The notes under the pieces were generated by a model. That model was not told where the DNA came from, ran no database searches, and saw only the letters and a program-made list of their open reading frames with translations. Shown here piece after piece: positions 51,809 through 60,431 of a DNA stretch of 64,000 nt (within the stretch, counting starts at the first letter, position 1; each line of letters begins with the position of its first letter). Origin of the DNA: Streptosporangium roseum DSM 43021 (GTDB lineage Bacteria; Actinomycetota; Actinomycetes; Streptosporangiales; Streptosporangiaceae); the NCBI RefSeq assembly GCF_000024865.1, contig NC_013595.1, positions 4,960,001 through 5,024,000 on the forward strand, in the 5' to 3' direction. Both the position numbers and the translations under genes were made by a program.

Positions 51809-52453
51809 ATGTCGCAGCTGTTGAAGGTGCAGTGCTTCAACGTGTCGCGGGACGGGTTCGGCGCCGGGGAGGGGCAGAGCTTGGACCGGCCCTTCGGGCA
51901 CGCGGACCCCACCCCCCTCTGGTCCTGGGCGGGTGCCACCGCCAGCTGGGTGGCCCGCACCGACCCCGGTGGCACTCGCGGCCTGGACGACCACCTGACC
52001 CGCGACCACACCCGCAACATCGGAGCGGAGATCATGGGGCGTAACAAGTTCGGCCCTCAGCGTGGCCCTTGGGAGAACCACGAGTGGCAGGGATGGTGGG
52101 GAGACACCCCGCCGTTCCGCACACCGGTCTTCGTGCTCACCCACCACGAACGCCCGTCCTTCACCCTGGCCGACACCACCTTCCATTTCCTCGACGCGAG
52201 ACCGGCCGAAGCGCTGGAACGCGCGAAGCAGGCCGCCGACGGCCGGGACGTGCGCCTGGGCGGCGGAGTCGCCACCGTCCGCGAGTTCCTCGAGGCCGAC
52301 TTGGTCGACACGGTGCACATCGCCGTCGCGCCCGTCGACCTCGGTCGAGGCGAACGACTGTGGAAGAGCCACACCGACCTGCTCGACCGCTTCCACCTCG
52401 AGACGGTACCGAGCCCCAGCGGAGTCACTCACCTGTTGTTCTGGAGACGATGA
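51809..52453 (+). CDS. Dihydrofolate reductase-like (RibD C-terminal) protein
   Basis: 214 aa. The Rossmann-like DHFR/RibD_C fold is seen in 'VQCFNVSRDGFGAG' at the start, 'RNIGAEIMGRNKFGP' in the middle, 'TPVFVLTHHERPSF', and 'RDVRLGGGVATVREFLEADL' for the NADPH phosphate loop. It is probably an NADPH-dependent reductase; family members of this type are not the housekeeping DHFR. AAGGAGGAAG precedes the ATG. Overlapping hairpins lie in its leader. Confidence 0.87.
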   Translation: MSQLLKVQCFNVSRDGFGAGEGQSLDRPFGHADPTPLWSWAGATASWVARTDPGGTRGLDDHLTRDHTRNIGAEIMGRNKFGPQRGPWENHEWQGWWGDTPPFRTPVFVLTHHERPSFTLADTTFHFLDARPAEALERAKQAADGRDVRLGGGVATVREFLEADLVDTVHIAVAPVDLGRGERLWKSHTDLLDRFHLETVPSPSGVTHLLFWRR

Positions 52454-52652
52454 CCACTGACCCTGCACGATCGCACGCACCTGCCGCGATGAGCGCGTAC
52501 CCGCCCGTCGACCCCAGCCCGGGCAGGTCATCAGCCCCGCTGGGCCGTCCTGCCCGTGCAGGGTGAACCCCGGGGGCCGGGCGGCCAGGCCGACGTCGGT
52601 GAAGTCGACCTCCTTCACAAGGGGACAGAACGGGACGGGCCGGGCGGCGCGG

Positions 52653-52772
52653 GTCATCGGTGGCGTCGGCGCCGTCGGTGTTCTTGAGCGCGTTGTGGAT
52701 CCGGCCGTAGGAGGTGCCGGCGTCCAGGGAGGCCGAGACTCCGGCGGCGGCGCCGATGGAGGCCGCACCCGG
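52653..52772 (-). pseudogene. Remnant of a DUF4097 beta-repeat protein
   Basis: Translation of the minus strand gives 'GAASIGAAAGVSASLDAGTS' and then 'YGRIHNALKNTDGADATDD', which resembles the C-terminal repeat of DUF4097 proteins (...LD...SYGRIHNAL...). There is no start, and the expected end is missing. The rest of the 394-base gap (52454-52847) has no intact gene. Confidence 0.5.
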
Positions 52773-52847
52773 CTTCGCTGATTCACCGGACGGTTCCCGC
52801 CGGTCGCCCGGCTCGAGGGCGTGCCCGACGGCGATCCCCGGCGGCGG

Positions 52848-53879
52848 TTACTGACGCAGGTCGAACGACAGGTGCGCGGACAGCGCGCGGAGGAAGTCGG
52901 CCGCGTCGAAGATCTCCCCGGCGGAGGCGACCCCGGTCGTCCTGGTCCGGCCGGTGAGGATGCGGCGGACCGCCTCCACCGCGAGCGGCGCGCTGATGGC
53001 GTAGATGTCCTGGCCGCTCGCCGTGGCACGCCGTTCCGCGCCGCCGGAACGCACGACGACATCGACGAGGAACGCCTGGTCGGAGCGTCCGCGCTCGTCG
53101 GCCGCCGCCGGCGCCGGCGTGTCCGGGGCCGACAGATCCTCGACCGCCTCGACCGTCATGTACGAGCGCACCTTGGGGATCGCCAGGTGGCTGGGGATCG
53201 TGACGACGTCGGCCATGCTGAACTCCCCGATGACCGGCCGGACGCCCATCGGCTCGGGAAACGTCCACTTCAGGGACGGCAGAGCGTCCTGGTGGTACTC
53301 CAGCTTCCCGTTGGTGAAGCGGACCCGCCGGCCGTCCCGCCGTTCCCGGGAGACCGTGCCCGAGGCGCGCGTCCCCGTGGTGGGGTGCCAGCTGCTCAGC
53401 GCGTACGCGACGTGCGCCTCGTCGGCGGCCGTCCAGTCGCCCATCGCGGCGGTGGCCAGCAGGTCGCCGAGACCGCCGAAGAAGGCCATCGCGGGGACGA
53501 TCACGGTCCCGGCGGCGCGGGCGCGCTCCGCGAAGTGCGCGAAGGTGTCGGCGTTGGCCTCGATCTCGGCCGCCACGTCCACGTACGGGATGCCGGCGCG
53601 CAGCGCCGCCTCGATCACCGGGGCGGCCGTCGCGGCGAAGGGCCCCGCGCTGTTGATCACCGCTGCCGTGCCGGCCAGCGCGCGGTCGAGCGACGCCGGA
53701 TCGTCGACGGACGCGGGCCGGACGTCGAGCCCGGGAAAGGACGCCGCCAGTGCTTCCAGCTTCCCGGCGCCGCGGCCGGACAGGACCGGGACGAACCCGC
53801 GCTCCTGCAGCTCCGCCACCACGAAGCGCCCGGTGTGCCCGTAGGCGCCGAACACCGCGACCGTCTGACCCGATCCCAT
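52848..53879 (-). CDS. Saccharopine dehydrogenase-like NAD(P)-binding protein
   Basis: 343 aa. An N-terminal Rossmann domain starts 'VAVFGAYGHTGRFVVAELQE' (GxYGxxG), followed by 'AVINSAGPFAATAAPVIEAA' and 'YVDVAAEIEAN', the pattern of saccharopine dehydrogenase-like and trans-acting enoyl reductase proteins. Substrate unknown. The ATG at 53879 has GGGGGA upstream. It is divergent from a GlxA-type regulator that probably controls it. Confidence 0.85.
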   Translation of the reverse strand: MGSGQTVAVFGAYGHTGRFVVAELQERGFVPVLSGRGAGKLEALAASFPGLDVRPASVDDPASLDRALAGTAAVINSAGPFAATAAPVIEAALRAGIPYVDVAAEIEANADTFAHFAERARAAGTVIVPAMAFFGGLGDLLATAAMGDWTAADEAHVAYALSSWHPTTGTRASGTVSRERRDGRRVRFTNGKLEYHQDALPSLKWTFPEPMGVRPVIGEFSMADVVTIPSHLAIPKVRSYMTVEAVEDLSAPDTPAPAAADERGRSDQAFLVDVVVRSGGAERRATASGQDIYAISAPLAVEAVRRILTGRTRTTGVASAGEIFDAADFLRALSAHLSFDLRQ

Positions 53880-53980
53880 CGTTTCCCCCATTGCGCTCGG
53901 TTGATCCACTACAGAGATCATGGCGGCGGCGGCCGTCTCCCACGAGTGTCTGGAACGCCATGTCTCGTACAATTTCGGAC

Positions 53981-54982
53981 ATGAGGACTGTCGCGGTCGC
54001 CGTCACCGACGGGATGCTGCATTTCGAACTGTCGGTGGCCTACGAGGTGTTCGGCACCGCGCCGGCCGGCATGGCCGGCCCCTGGTACCGCCTCACCGGC
54101 TGCGGGCCAGGCGCCGTACAGGCCGGCAGGTTCCGGCTGGAGCCCGACTACGGGCTCGACCGGCTGCCGAGCGCCGACACCGTGATCGTCCCGGCGTGGG
54201 CCGATGTCGACGTGGACCCGCCCGGCGACCTCATCGACGCGGTACGCGCGGCCCACCGGGCGGGTGCGCGCGTGGCCGCCCTCTGCACGGGCGCGTTCGT
54301 GCTGGCCGCCGCCGGCCTGCTGGACGGTCGGCGCGCGACCACGCACTGGGCGCACACCGGGGCGCTGGCCACGCGCTATCCCCGGGTGGAGGTCGATCCG
54401 GACGTGCTCTACGTGGACAACGGCAGCGTGCTCACCTCGGCCGGCAAGGCCGCCGCGATGGACCTGTGCCTGCACCTCGTCCGCCTCGACCACGGTTCGG
54501 CGGTCGCGAACGCGGTCGCGCGCCGCCTGGTCGTGCCGCCCCACCGGGCCGGCGGCCAGGCCCAGTTCGTCACCTCGCCGGTGCCCGCGCAGGAGAACCA
54601 CCCGCTCGCGGAGCTGTTCCCGTGGGTGATCGAACGGCTGGACCATCCGCTGACCGTGGAGGACCTGGCCCGCCAGGCCGCCATGAGCTCGCGCAACCTG
54701 GGCCGCCGTTTCAGGTCGGTGACCGGCACCACTCCGCTGCAATGGCTGCTGACCCAGCGGATCCGCCGCGCCCAGGAACTGCTGGAGACCACCGACGACA
54801 GTGTCGAGGCGATCGCGGCAGCCACCGGAATGGGCACCGGCACGACGCTGCGCCGGCATTTCAACCGCACGGTCGGCGTGCCGCCCGACACCTACCGCCG
54901 CACTTTCCGCGACTCGCACGCCGAGGGCGGCACGGACAGGGCGGCGATCAGCAGACGGCAGGCCGTTACGGTTCAAGCGTGA
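53981..54982 (+). CDS. GlxA-family AraC-type regulator
   Basis: 333 aa. A DJ-1/PfpI-like domain (about residues 3-180) has the nucleophile-elbow Cys in 'AALCTGAFVLAAAGLLDGRR', followed by two AraC helix-turn-helix motifs (about 225-325, 'LARQAAMSSRNLGRRFRSVT' and 'IAAATGMGTGTTLRRHF'). The start is the ATG at 53981. The intergenic space to the divergent dehydrogenase gene is about 100 bp, so a shared control site is likely. Confidence 0.9.
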   Translation: MRTVAVAVTDGMLHFELSVAYEVFGTAPAGMAGPWYRLTGCGPGAVQAGRFRLEPDYGLDRLPSADTVIVPAWADVDVDPPGDLIDAVRAAHRAGARVAALCTGAFVLAAAGLLDGRRATTHWAHTGALATRYPRVEVDPDVLYVDNGSVLTSAGKAAAMDLCLHLVRLDHGSAVANAVARRLVVPPHRAGGQAQFVTSPVPAQENHPLAELFPWVIERLDHPLTVEDLARQAAMSSRNLGRRFRSVTGTTPLQWLLTQRIRRAQELLETTDDSVEAIAAATGMGTGTTLRRHFNRTVGVPPDTYRRTFRDSHAEGGTDRAAISRRQAVTVQA

Positions 54983-55115
54983 GCGACAGCCGCCGGGCGC
55001 GTTCCTGCGCCTCTCCCGCGAAGCGGACGGTGCCCCGCCTCTCCCCCGCCCTGCCGCTGAATCCTGCACTCGTCTTCCTCGCGGGCCGATGGGAGGTCCC
55101 GCTGCACCGAGCATG

Positions 55116-55139
55116 AATAGATGTATGTCAATATAGATG
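55116..55139. promoter_or_regulatory. ArsR operator candidate with TAGATG repeats
   Basis: AATAGATG and TATAGATG are spaced 16 bases apart in an AT-rich stretch directly before arsR. Such short ArsR-type half-sites over the promoter fit arsenite-relieved autorepression. Confidence 0.5.
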
Positions 55140-55181
55140 AACGTCGACTTCGATGGACTTCTATATGAGGAGGGGGGACCG

Positions 55182-55523
55182 GTGGAGCCCCTGGAACTTC
55201 TGGCGTGCAGCCCGCCGCTGACGCGTGAGCCGCTGACCGCCGAGCAGGCCGCCGCCGTGGCGCGGGTGTTCAAGGCCCTGGGTGACCCGGTGCGGCTGCG
55301 GATCCTGTCGATCGTGGCCGGCCACGCCGGCGGCGAGGTGTGCGTGTGCGACATCACCGGCGTCTTCGAGGTGTCCCAGCCCACCATCAGCCACCACCTC
55401 AAAGTCCTCAAGGAGGTCGGCCTGCTGGTCTCCGAGCGGCGCGCCTCCTGGGTGTACTACCGCCTGGTCCCGGAGACGTTGTCGGAGCTGTCGGCCCTGC
55501 TGAACATTCCCGCCACGGTCTGA
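55182..55523 (+). CDS. arsR: ArsR-type arsenic-responsive repressor
   Basis: 113 aa from a GTG at 55182, preceded by GAGGAGGGGGG; an ATG at 55137 lacks a ribosome binding site. The winged helix contains 'ALGDPVRLRILSIV', the metal-binding 'GGEVCVCDI' (CxC) and the recognition helix 'SQPTISHHLKVLKEVGLL'. Arsenite binding to the Cys pair releases it from DNA. First gene of the operon arsR-acr3-arsC. Confidence 0.9.
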   Translation: MEPLELLACSPPLTREPLTAEQAAAVARVFKALGDPVRLRILSIVAGHAGGEVCVCDITGVFEVSQPTISHHLKVLKEVGLLVSERRASWVYYRLVPETLSELSALLNIPATV

Positions 55524-55544
55524 CCCCGTCCTGAAGGAAGATCC

Positions 55545-56651
55545 ATGTCCTCGAGTACCCGTGCCCCTGCTGCCGCTTTCGCGGCGGAGGCGAGCGTGAT
55601 CGGCAGGCTCTCCACGCTGGACCGGTTCCTGCCGGTGTGGATCGGCGTCGCGATGGCGGCCGGGCTGCTGCTCGGCCGCGCGGTGCCCGGCCTGGACGGC
55701 GCGCTGGAGGCGGTGAGGATCGGTGAGATCTCGCTGCCGATCGCCCTGGGCCTGCTGCTGATGATGTACCCGGTGCTGGCCAAGGTCCGCTACGACCGCC
55801 TGGACAGCGTCACCGGCGACCGGCGGCTACTGATCTCCTCCCTGGTGCTCAACTGGGTCATCGGCCCCGCGCTGATGTTCGCCCTGGCCTGGCTGCTCCT
55901 GCCCGACCTGCCCGAATACCGCACCGGCCTCATCATCGTGGGCCTGGCCCGCTGCATCGCCATGGTGCTCATCTGGAACGACCTGGCCCGCGGCGACCGC
56001 GAGGCCGCCGCCGTCCTGGTCGCCGTCAACTCGATCTTCCAGGTCGTCGCCTTCGGCGTGCTCGGCTGGTTCTACCTCGACATCCTGCCCGGCTGGCTCG
56101 GCCTGTCGCAGACCGCCCTGAACGTGTCCGCGTGGGGCATCGCCCAGTACGTGCTGATCTTCCTCGGCATCCCCCTGGCCGCCGGCTACGCCTCGCGCAA
56201 ACTGGGCGAGCGCGCACGCGGCCGCGACTGGTACGAGCAGCGCTTCCTGCCCAAGATCGGCCCCATGGCGCTGTACGGCCTGCTGTTCACCATCGTCATC
56301 CTGTTCGCCCTGCAGGGCGACACGATCACTTCCCGGCCCGGCGACGTCGCCCGGATCGCGCTGCCGCTGCTGGCCTACTTCTTCCTCATGTGGGGCGGCT
56401 CGTTCCTGGCCGGCCGCGCGATCGGCCTGCCGTACGACCGCACCACGACCCTGGCCTTCACCGCCGCCGGCAACAACTTCGAACTCGCCATCGCCGTCGC
56501 GGTCGGGGTGTTCGGCGTCACCTCCGGCCAGGCCCTGGCCGGGGTGGTCGGCCCGCTCATCGAGGTGCCCGTCCTGGTCGCCCTGGTCTACGTCAGCCTG
56601 CGGGCCCGGCGTCTGTTCACCACCACACCCAAGAGGCCGGCCCATGCCTGA
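55545..56651 (+). CDS. acr3: Acr3-type arsenite efflux permease
   Basis: 368 aa with ten membrane helices. The conserved Cys of helix 4 is in 'GLARCIAMVLIWNDLARGD', and 'FTAAGNNFELAIAVAVGVFG' is the conserved helix 9 block. It exports As(III) driven by the proton gradient. GGAAG precedes the ATG; its end overlaps arsC by eight bases. Confidence 0.95.
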   Translation: MSSSTRAPAAAFAAEASVIGRLSTLDRFLPVWIGVAMAAGLLLGRAVPGLDGALEAVRIGEISLPIALGLLLMMYPVLAKVRYDRLDSVTGDRRLLISSLVLNWVIGPALMFALAWLLLPDLPEYRTGLIIVGLARCIAMVLIWNDLARGDREAAAVLVAVNSIFQVVAFGVLGWFYLDILPGWLGLSQTALNVSAWGIAQYVLIFLGIPLAAGYASRKLGERARGRDWYEQRFLPKIGPMALYGLLFTIVILFALQGDTITSRPGDVARIALPLLAYFFLMWGGSFLAGRAIGLPYDRTTTLAFTAAGNNFELAIAVAVGVFGVTSGQALAGVVGPLIEVPVLVALVYVSLRARRLFTTTPKRPAHA

Positions 56652-57051
56652 CAAGCCCAGCGTCCTGTTCGTCTGCGTGCACAACGCTGGTCGCTCCCAG
56701 ATGGCCGCCGGCTGGCTCACCCACCTGGCCGGCGACCGCGTCGAGGTCCGCTCGGCCGGATCCGCCCCCGCCGAGACGATCAACCCGGTCGCCGCCGAGG
56801 CCATGCGCGAAGCCGGCGTCGACATCACCGCCGCCCAGCCCAAGATCCTGACCACCGAAGCCGTCCAGGCCTCCGACGTGGTCATCACCATGGGCTGCGG
56901 CGACGCCTGCCCGATCTTTCCCGGCAGGCGGTATGAGGACTGGAAGCTGGATGATCCCGCCGGTCAGGGCATCGAGGCCGTGCGAGTGATCCGCGACGAC
57001 ATCCGCGCTCGGATCGAAAAGCTCATCACCGGGCTTCTGCCCGCCTCGTAG
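56644..57051 (+). CDS. arsC: Arsenate reductase, low-molecular-weight phosphatase type
   Basis: 135 aa. The P-loop 'FVCVHNAGRSQMAAG' has the nucleophile C11, 'ITMGCGDACPIFPG' provides the two resolving cysteines, and 'WKLDDPAGQG' the general acid Asp. It reduces As(V) to As(III), the substrate of the Acr3 pump encoded just before it. The cysteine pattern is that of thioredoxin- or mycothiol-linked enzymes; the sequence does not decide which. Confidence 0.95.
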   Translation: MPDKPSVLFVCVHNAGRSQMAAGWLTHLAGDRVEVRSAGSAPAETINPVAAEAMREAGVDITAAQPKILTTEAVQASDVVITMGCGDACPIFPGRRYEDWKLDDPAGQGIEAVRVIRDDIRARIEKLITGLLPAS

Positions 57052-57170
57052 GGCCCGGCACCCGGCCGGTGGGCTTCATGCCAGGTGACGCTGAGGACCG
57101 TACGGGTAGCCCGCGGCGAGCTGTGCCCGGCCGCCGCCGACCCGGATGTCGGCCTGCCGTGGCCGCCCGG

Positions 57171-57488
57171 TCACACGGCCGCGGGTGCGGCGAGTGGGGC
57201 GAACAGCTCGCCGAGCCGGTTCACCGCCGACGGGATGATCCGGTAGTAGACCCAGGTGCCGCGCCGCTCCGAGCCGATCAGCCCGGCGGTGCGCAGCACT
57301 TTGAGGTGGTGGGAGATGGTGGGCGCGGTCAGGTCGAAGGCGTCGGTCAGGTCGCACACGCACGCCTCGCCGCCCGCGTGCGAGCCGATCATCGACAGCA
57401 GGCGCAGCCGTACCGGGTCGGCGACCGCCTTGAGCGGCACCGCGAGATCGGGGGTCGTCGCGCCTGGCGGCTCGACGACCCCCGGCAC
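57171..57488 (-). CDS. Second ArsR-family metalloregulator
   Basis: 105 aa from a GTG with GAGGAT upstream. 'AVADPVRLRLLSMIGSHAGG' is followed by 'EACVCDLTDAFDL' with the CxC metal site and by 'TAPTISHHLKVLRTAGLIGS'. It is convergent with the arsenic operon and lies 18 bp after the MFS gene on the same strand, so both form an operon. It may sense arsenite or another thiophilic metal. Confidence 0.88.
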   Translation of the reverse strand: MPGVVEPPGATTPDLAVPLKAVADPVRLRLLSMIGSHAGGEACVCDLTDAFDLTAPTISHHLKVLRTAGLIGSERRGTWVYYRIIPSAVNRLGELFAPLAAPAAV

Positions 57489-57506
57489 GTGATCCTCGCC
57501 GGCCTG

Positions 57507-58724
57507 CTAGACCATGTGCTTTCGGGCGTCCACGGCGGGCCCTCCCCCGGCGGCGGGCGCGTTGGGCGCGGGTGCGGGTTTGGCGGCGGAGCGGCGGATG
57601 AGGTCGGGGACAAGGGTGAGGATCCCGAGTGCGGCCAACCCGGCGCCGAGCCACAGCGGGGCTCGCAGGCCGAAGTCGTCGATGGCCATTCCTCCGGCGA
57701 AGGAGCCGATGATGACGCCGAGGGTGATGAAGGAGGAGTGGACGGTGTTGACCAGTGGCCGGGCGTTGCCGGTTCGCTGGACGCGGGTGACCATCGCCGG
57801 GTTCATGGTGACGCCGACCAGGCCGATGCCGAGCATGAGCACCACGGCGGGGATGCTGAGGTGGGCCAGCAGCGCGAACCCGGTCAGGAAGATCAGGTTC
57901 AGGGCCAGTCCCCACAGCTGGACGCTGACGGTGTGCCGGTCGGCGAGGCGTCCGACGATGTTGTTGCCGACCACGGTGGCGGCGCCGTAGGCGATGAGCA
58001 GAAGCGGGACGGTTCCGGCGCTGAATCCGGTGACCTGGGTGAGGATCGGGTTTAGGTAGCTGAAGGCGGAGAAGGTCGCGCCGATGATGAGGGTGCTGGT
58101 CGCGAACACCAGCCACAGCTTGGGTTTCGTGAAGACGCGCATCTCCTGCCGGAAGTCGCCACCGTCGCCTTCGGCGCGCTCCAGCCGGGGCACACCGATC
58201 ATCGTGGCGAGCGCGGCAAGGGCGGCCACGGCGCTGACGGCCCAGAACGCGGCGCGCCAGCCCAGGTGTTCTCCGATCAGGGTGGACAGCGGCAGCCCCA
58301 GCAGGGTGCCCACCATCAGCCCGTTCATGACCACCGCGATGGCCCGGCCGCGACTCTGCGGAGGCGTCAGCCGGACAGCCAGTGAGATGGCGACTCCGAA
58401 GAACGCCTGGGCGGCGATGCCGGTGATGATGCGTGCCGCCATCATGATCGGATAGGAGGGGGCGGTGGCGGCCAGCAGGTTGCCCACCAGGAAGATCGCG
58501 AACAGCACCATGAGTGCCGGTTTGGGGCGCAGTTTCAGCACCGCGATGGTGAGGAAGGGCCCGCCGGCGGCCATGGCGACCGCGAAGGCGGTGATGAGGT
58601 AGCCGATCTGCGGGATGGTGGCGCTCAGCCCGTCGGCCATCTGCGGCATCAGTCCGGCGACGGCGAACTCGCTGGTCACCATGGCGAAGACGCCGAGGGC
58701 CATCAGGTGTACGGCACGAGGCAT
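57507..58724 (-). CDS. MFS efflux transporter (12-helix, AraJ/CflA-like)
   Basis: 405 aa with twelve membrane helices. 'MALGVFAMVTSEFAVAGLMP' is helix 1 with the family's Glu, and 'FFGVAISLAVRLTPPQSRGR' holds the loop 2-3-like motif. It probably exports a drug or sugar. The operator of the neighbouring TetR protein lies just before it, so it is TetR-regulated. An ArsR gene follows in the same operon. Confidence 0.9.
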   Translation of the reverse strand: MPRAVHLMALGVFAMVTSEFAVAGLMPQMADGLSATIPQIGYLITAFAVAMAAGGPFLTIAVLKLRPKPALMVLFAIFLVGNLLAATAPSYPIMMAARIITGIAAQAFFGVAISLAVRLTPPQSRGRAIAVVMNGLMVGTLLGLPLSTLIGEHLGWRAAFWAVSAVAALAALATMIGVPRLERAEGDGGDFRQEMRVFTKPKLWLVFATSTLIIGATFSAFSYLNPILTQVTGFSAGTVPLLLIAYGAATVVGNNIVGRLADRHTVSVQLWGLALNLIFLTGFALLAHLSIPAVVLMLGIGLVGVTMNPAMVTRVQRTGNARPLVNTVHSSFITLGVIIGSFAGGMAIDDFGLRAPLWLGAGLAALGILTLVPDLIRRSAAKPAPAPNAPAAGGGPAVDARKHMV

Positions 58725-58748
58725 GAAGGGCGCTCCTGTACGAGGGGA

Positions 58749-58770
58749 TTTTGCATCGATCGGTGTAAAA
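58749..58770. promoter_or_regulatory. TetR operator at the MFS promoter
   Basis: TTTTGCATCGATCGGTGTAAAA, 22 bases with the central ATCGATCG palindrome, lies 25 bases before the MFS start. It shares its core with the site before the TetR gene. Confidence 0.75.
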
Positions 58771-58825
58771 TGTGGGCATGCGGACGCGCCGCGGCGGCCC
58801 GCGGTGCGTCAGCGAATGTGGCAGG

Positions 58826-59422
58826 TCAGGGCGTCAGGGCGTCTACCGCCGTTGCCGCGATGGCCTCCAGGACGGCGCGATCGGCCCCGCCCTGGGCGGA
58901 CACCCGGATCCCCGCGATCACGGCGTTGAGGAAGCGGGCGAGCGCGGCCGGGTCGCGTGGAGAGGTGATGTCGCCATCGCGCCGCCCCTCCGCGATGACG
59001 GCCTTGAGAGACTCCAGCCGCCGGGCCATGTCCCGATCCAGCAGCCGGGCGATCTCCGGGTCGCGTCCGGCGAGTTCCACCGTGGTGTTGACGGTGAGGC
59101 AGCCGCGGCCGTGGCCGTTCCGCCGGCCGGCGGCCTCGATCTCGATGATCTCGGCGAACAGTGCACGGATCCGTTCGGCGGCCGGCCGCTCCCGGTCCTC
59201 CAGGATCTCCAGTTGGGTGGCGGTCGTGGTGTCGATGTAGCGGGTCAGTACACGTGCGAACAGTCCGTGCTTGCTTTTGAAGGCGTTGTAGATGCTGCTG
59301 CGGTCCAGGCCGCTGACCTCGCACAGGTCCCGGGTCGAGGTGGCCTCGTAGCCGTTCTCCCAGAAGGCGCGCATTGCGGCGTCCAGGACCCGGTCCTCAT
59401 CGAATGTCCGCGGTCGAGCCAT
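58826..59422 (-). CDS. TetR-family repressor of the MFS pump
   Basis: 198 aa, AcrR/YxaF-like. 'MARPRTFDEDRVLDAAMRAF' leads to the helix-turn-helix 'STRDLCEVSGLDRSSIYNAF'. The C-terminal helices are of the TetR_C type ('GCLTVNTTVELAGRDPEIAR'). Two near-identical operators, one before its own gene and one before the MFS gene, indicate control of both transcripts. Confidence 0.92.
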   Translation of the reverse strand: MARPRTFDEDRVLDAAMRAFWENGYEATSTRDLCEVSGLDRSSIYNAFKSKHGLFARVLTRYIDTTTATQLEILEDRERPAAERIRALFAEIIEIEAAGRRNGHGRGCLTVNTTVELAGRDPEIARLLDRDMARRLESLKAVIAEGRRDGDITSPRDPAALARFLNAVIAGIRVSAQGGADRAVLEAIAATAVDALTP

Positions 59423-59438
59423 ACGGGCACGCTACACG

Positions 59439-59460
59439 TTTTACATCGATCGATGCAATA
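59439..59460. promoter_or_regulatory. TetR operator at the TetR gene itself
   Basis: TTTTACATCGATCGATGCAATA, 17-38 bases before the TetR start, matches the site at 58749-58770 with the shared core CATCGATCG. Confidence 0.75.
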
Positions 59461-59526
59461 TGGGGCGCGGCCCCCTGCCGTCTCCCCTGCAGTCGTCCGT
59501 CTGTCGGCACTCGCCGGGCTGATCGC

Positions 59527-60276
59527 TCACCGGCCGGGCTGATCGGAGGGGTGGTCATCGGTGGCGGCACCCGATGCCGGCGCGGCCACGCCACCGACCG
59601 ACACGTCTCGGCCGGAGGCGTCGGGGAGGAGGAGCTTCTCCGGATCCGGCGTGGCGAAGGCGCCGGCGGATGCGGCGAGGGCGGCGGTCCTGGCCGCGTG
59701 GTCGGGAAGGTGCGGGTCGGGTGGCGTACGGAGAAGCACCAGCTGGTGGTAGAGCGGCGCGGTGGCGGCGATGAGCAGTCGCCGCGCGTCGGTGTGCGGC
59801 GGCAGCTCTCCGCGCCGGACGGCTCGGCTGACGATGACCTCACAGCGGGCGTACCGGTCCTCCCAGAGCCGCCGCACGCCGCGGGCGGCTTCTTCGGAGC
59901 GGAACGAGGCGGCGATCAGGGCTGCGGCGATCGGCGGCCGCGCGGTCAGGGCCGCCTGATTCTCGTGGTTCAGTGCCGCCAGGTCGCCCTGCAGGGAGCC
60001 GGTGTCCTGAGGCTGCCAGTCATCGTCACTCGCCGCTTCGAAGACATCGGCGAGCAGGCCGCCGACATCCCGCCAGCGCCGGTACACCGTTGCGCGATGC
60101 ACGCCCGCGCGGGCCGCGACGGCGTCCAGGGTGAGCTCGTCGTAGCCGCGCTCTCCGAGCTCGGCGCGGACCGCGTCGAGAACCTGCGTACGGATGCGGC
60201 CGGTACGGCCACCGGGTCGGCGCCGGGGCGGCGGCGCCGACGGGCTGCCCTCTGGCGGTGGAACCGTGGGAGTCAT
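59527..60276 (-). CDS. TetR-family regulator, Pro-rich N-terminus
   Basis: 249 aa. After a Pro/Arg-rich tail the helix-turn-helix is 'TLDAVAARAGVHRATVYRRW'; the C-terminal TetR_C_16-like domain includes 'AALIAASFRSEEAARGVRRL'. It is divergent from the gutted ABC-F gene and the acetyltransferase gene, so it was probably the repressor of that resistance-like pair. A small inverted repeat (GCAT-CTTA-ATGC) lies in the divergent region near 60311. Confidence 0.88.
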   Translation of the reverse strand: MTPTVPPPEGSPSAPPPRRRPGGRTGRIRTQVLDAVRAELGERGYDELTLDAVAARAGVHRATVYRRWRDVGGLLADVFEAASDDDWQPQDTGSLQGDLAALNHENQAALTARPPIAAALIAASFRSEEAARGVRRLWEDRYARCEVIVSRAVRRGELPPHTDARRLLIAATAPLYHQLVLLRTPPDPHLPDHAARTAALAASAGAFATPDPEKLLLPDASGRDVSVGGVAAPASGAATDDHPSDQPGR

Positions 60277-60431
60277 CGCCGGGAATCCGTTTGCTCAGCA
60301 GACAGCGTCATGACAGCATCTTAATGCAGCACTTGTCGCACTAGTGGGGGTATCGATGCTCTTCCGAAGCGTTCACCCGGCCGCGCGGCCTTCGACGGCC
60401 GCCTCGTCCTTGAATACTTCGGAGTGCCTGC

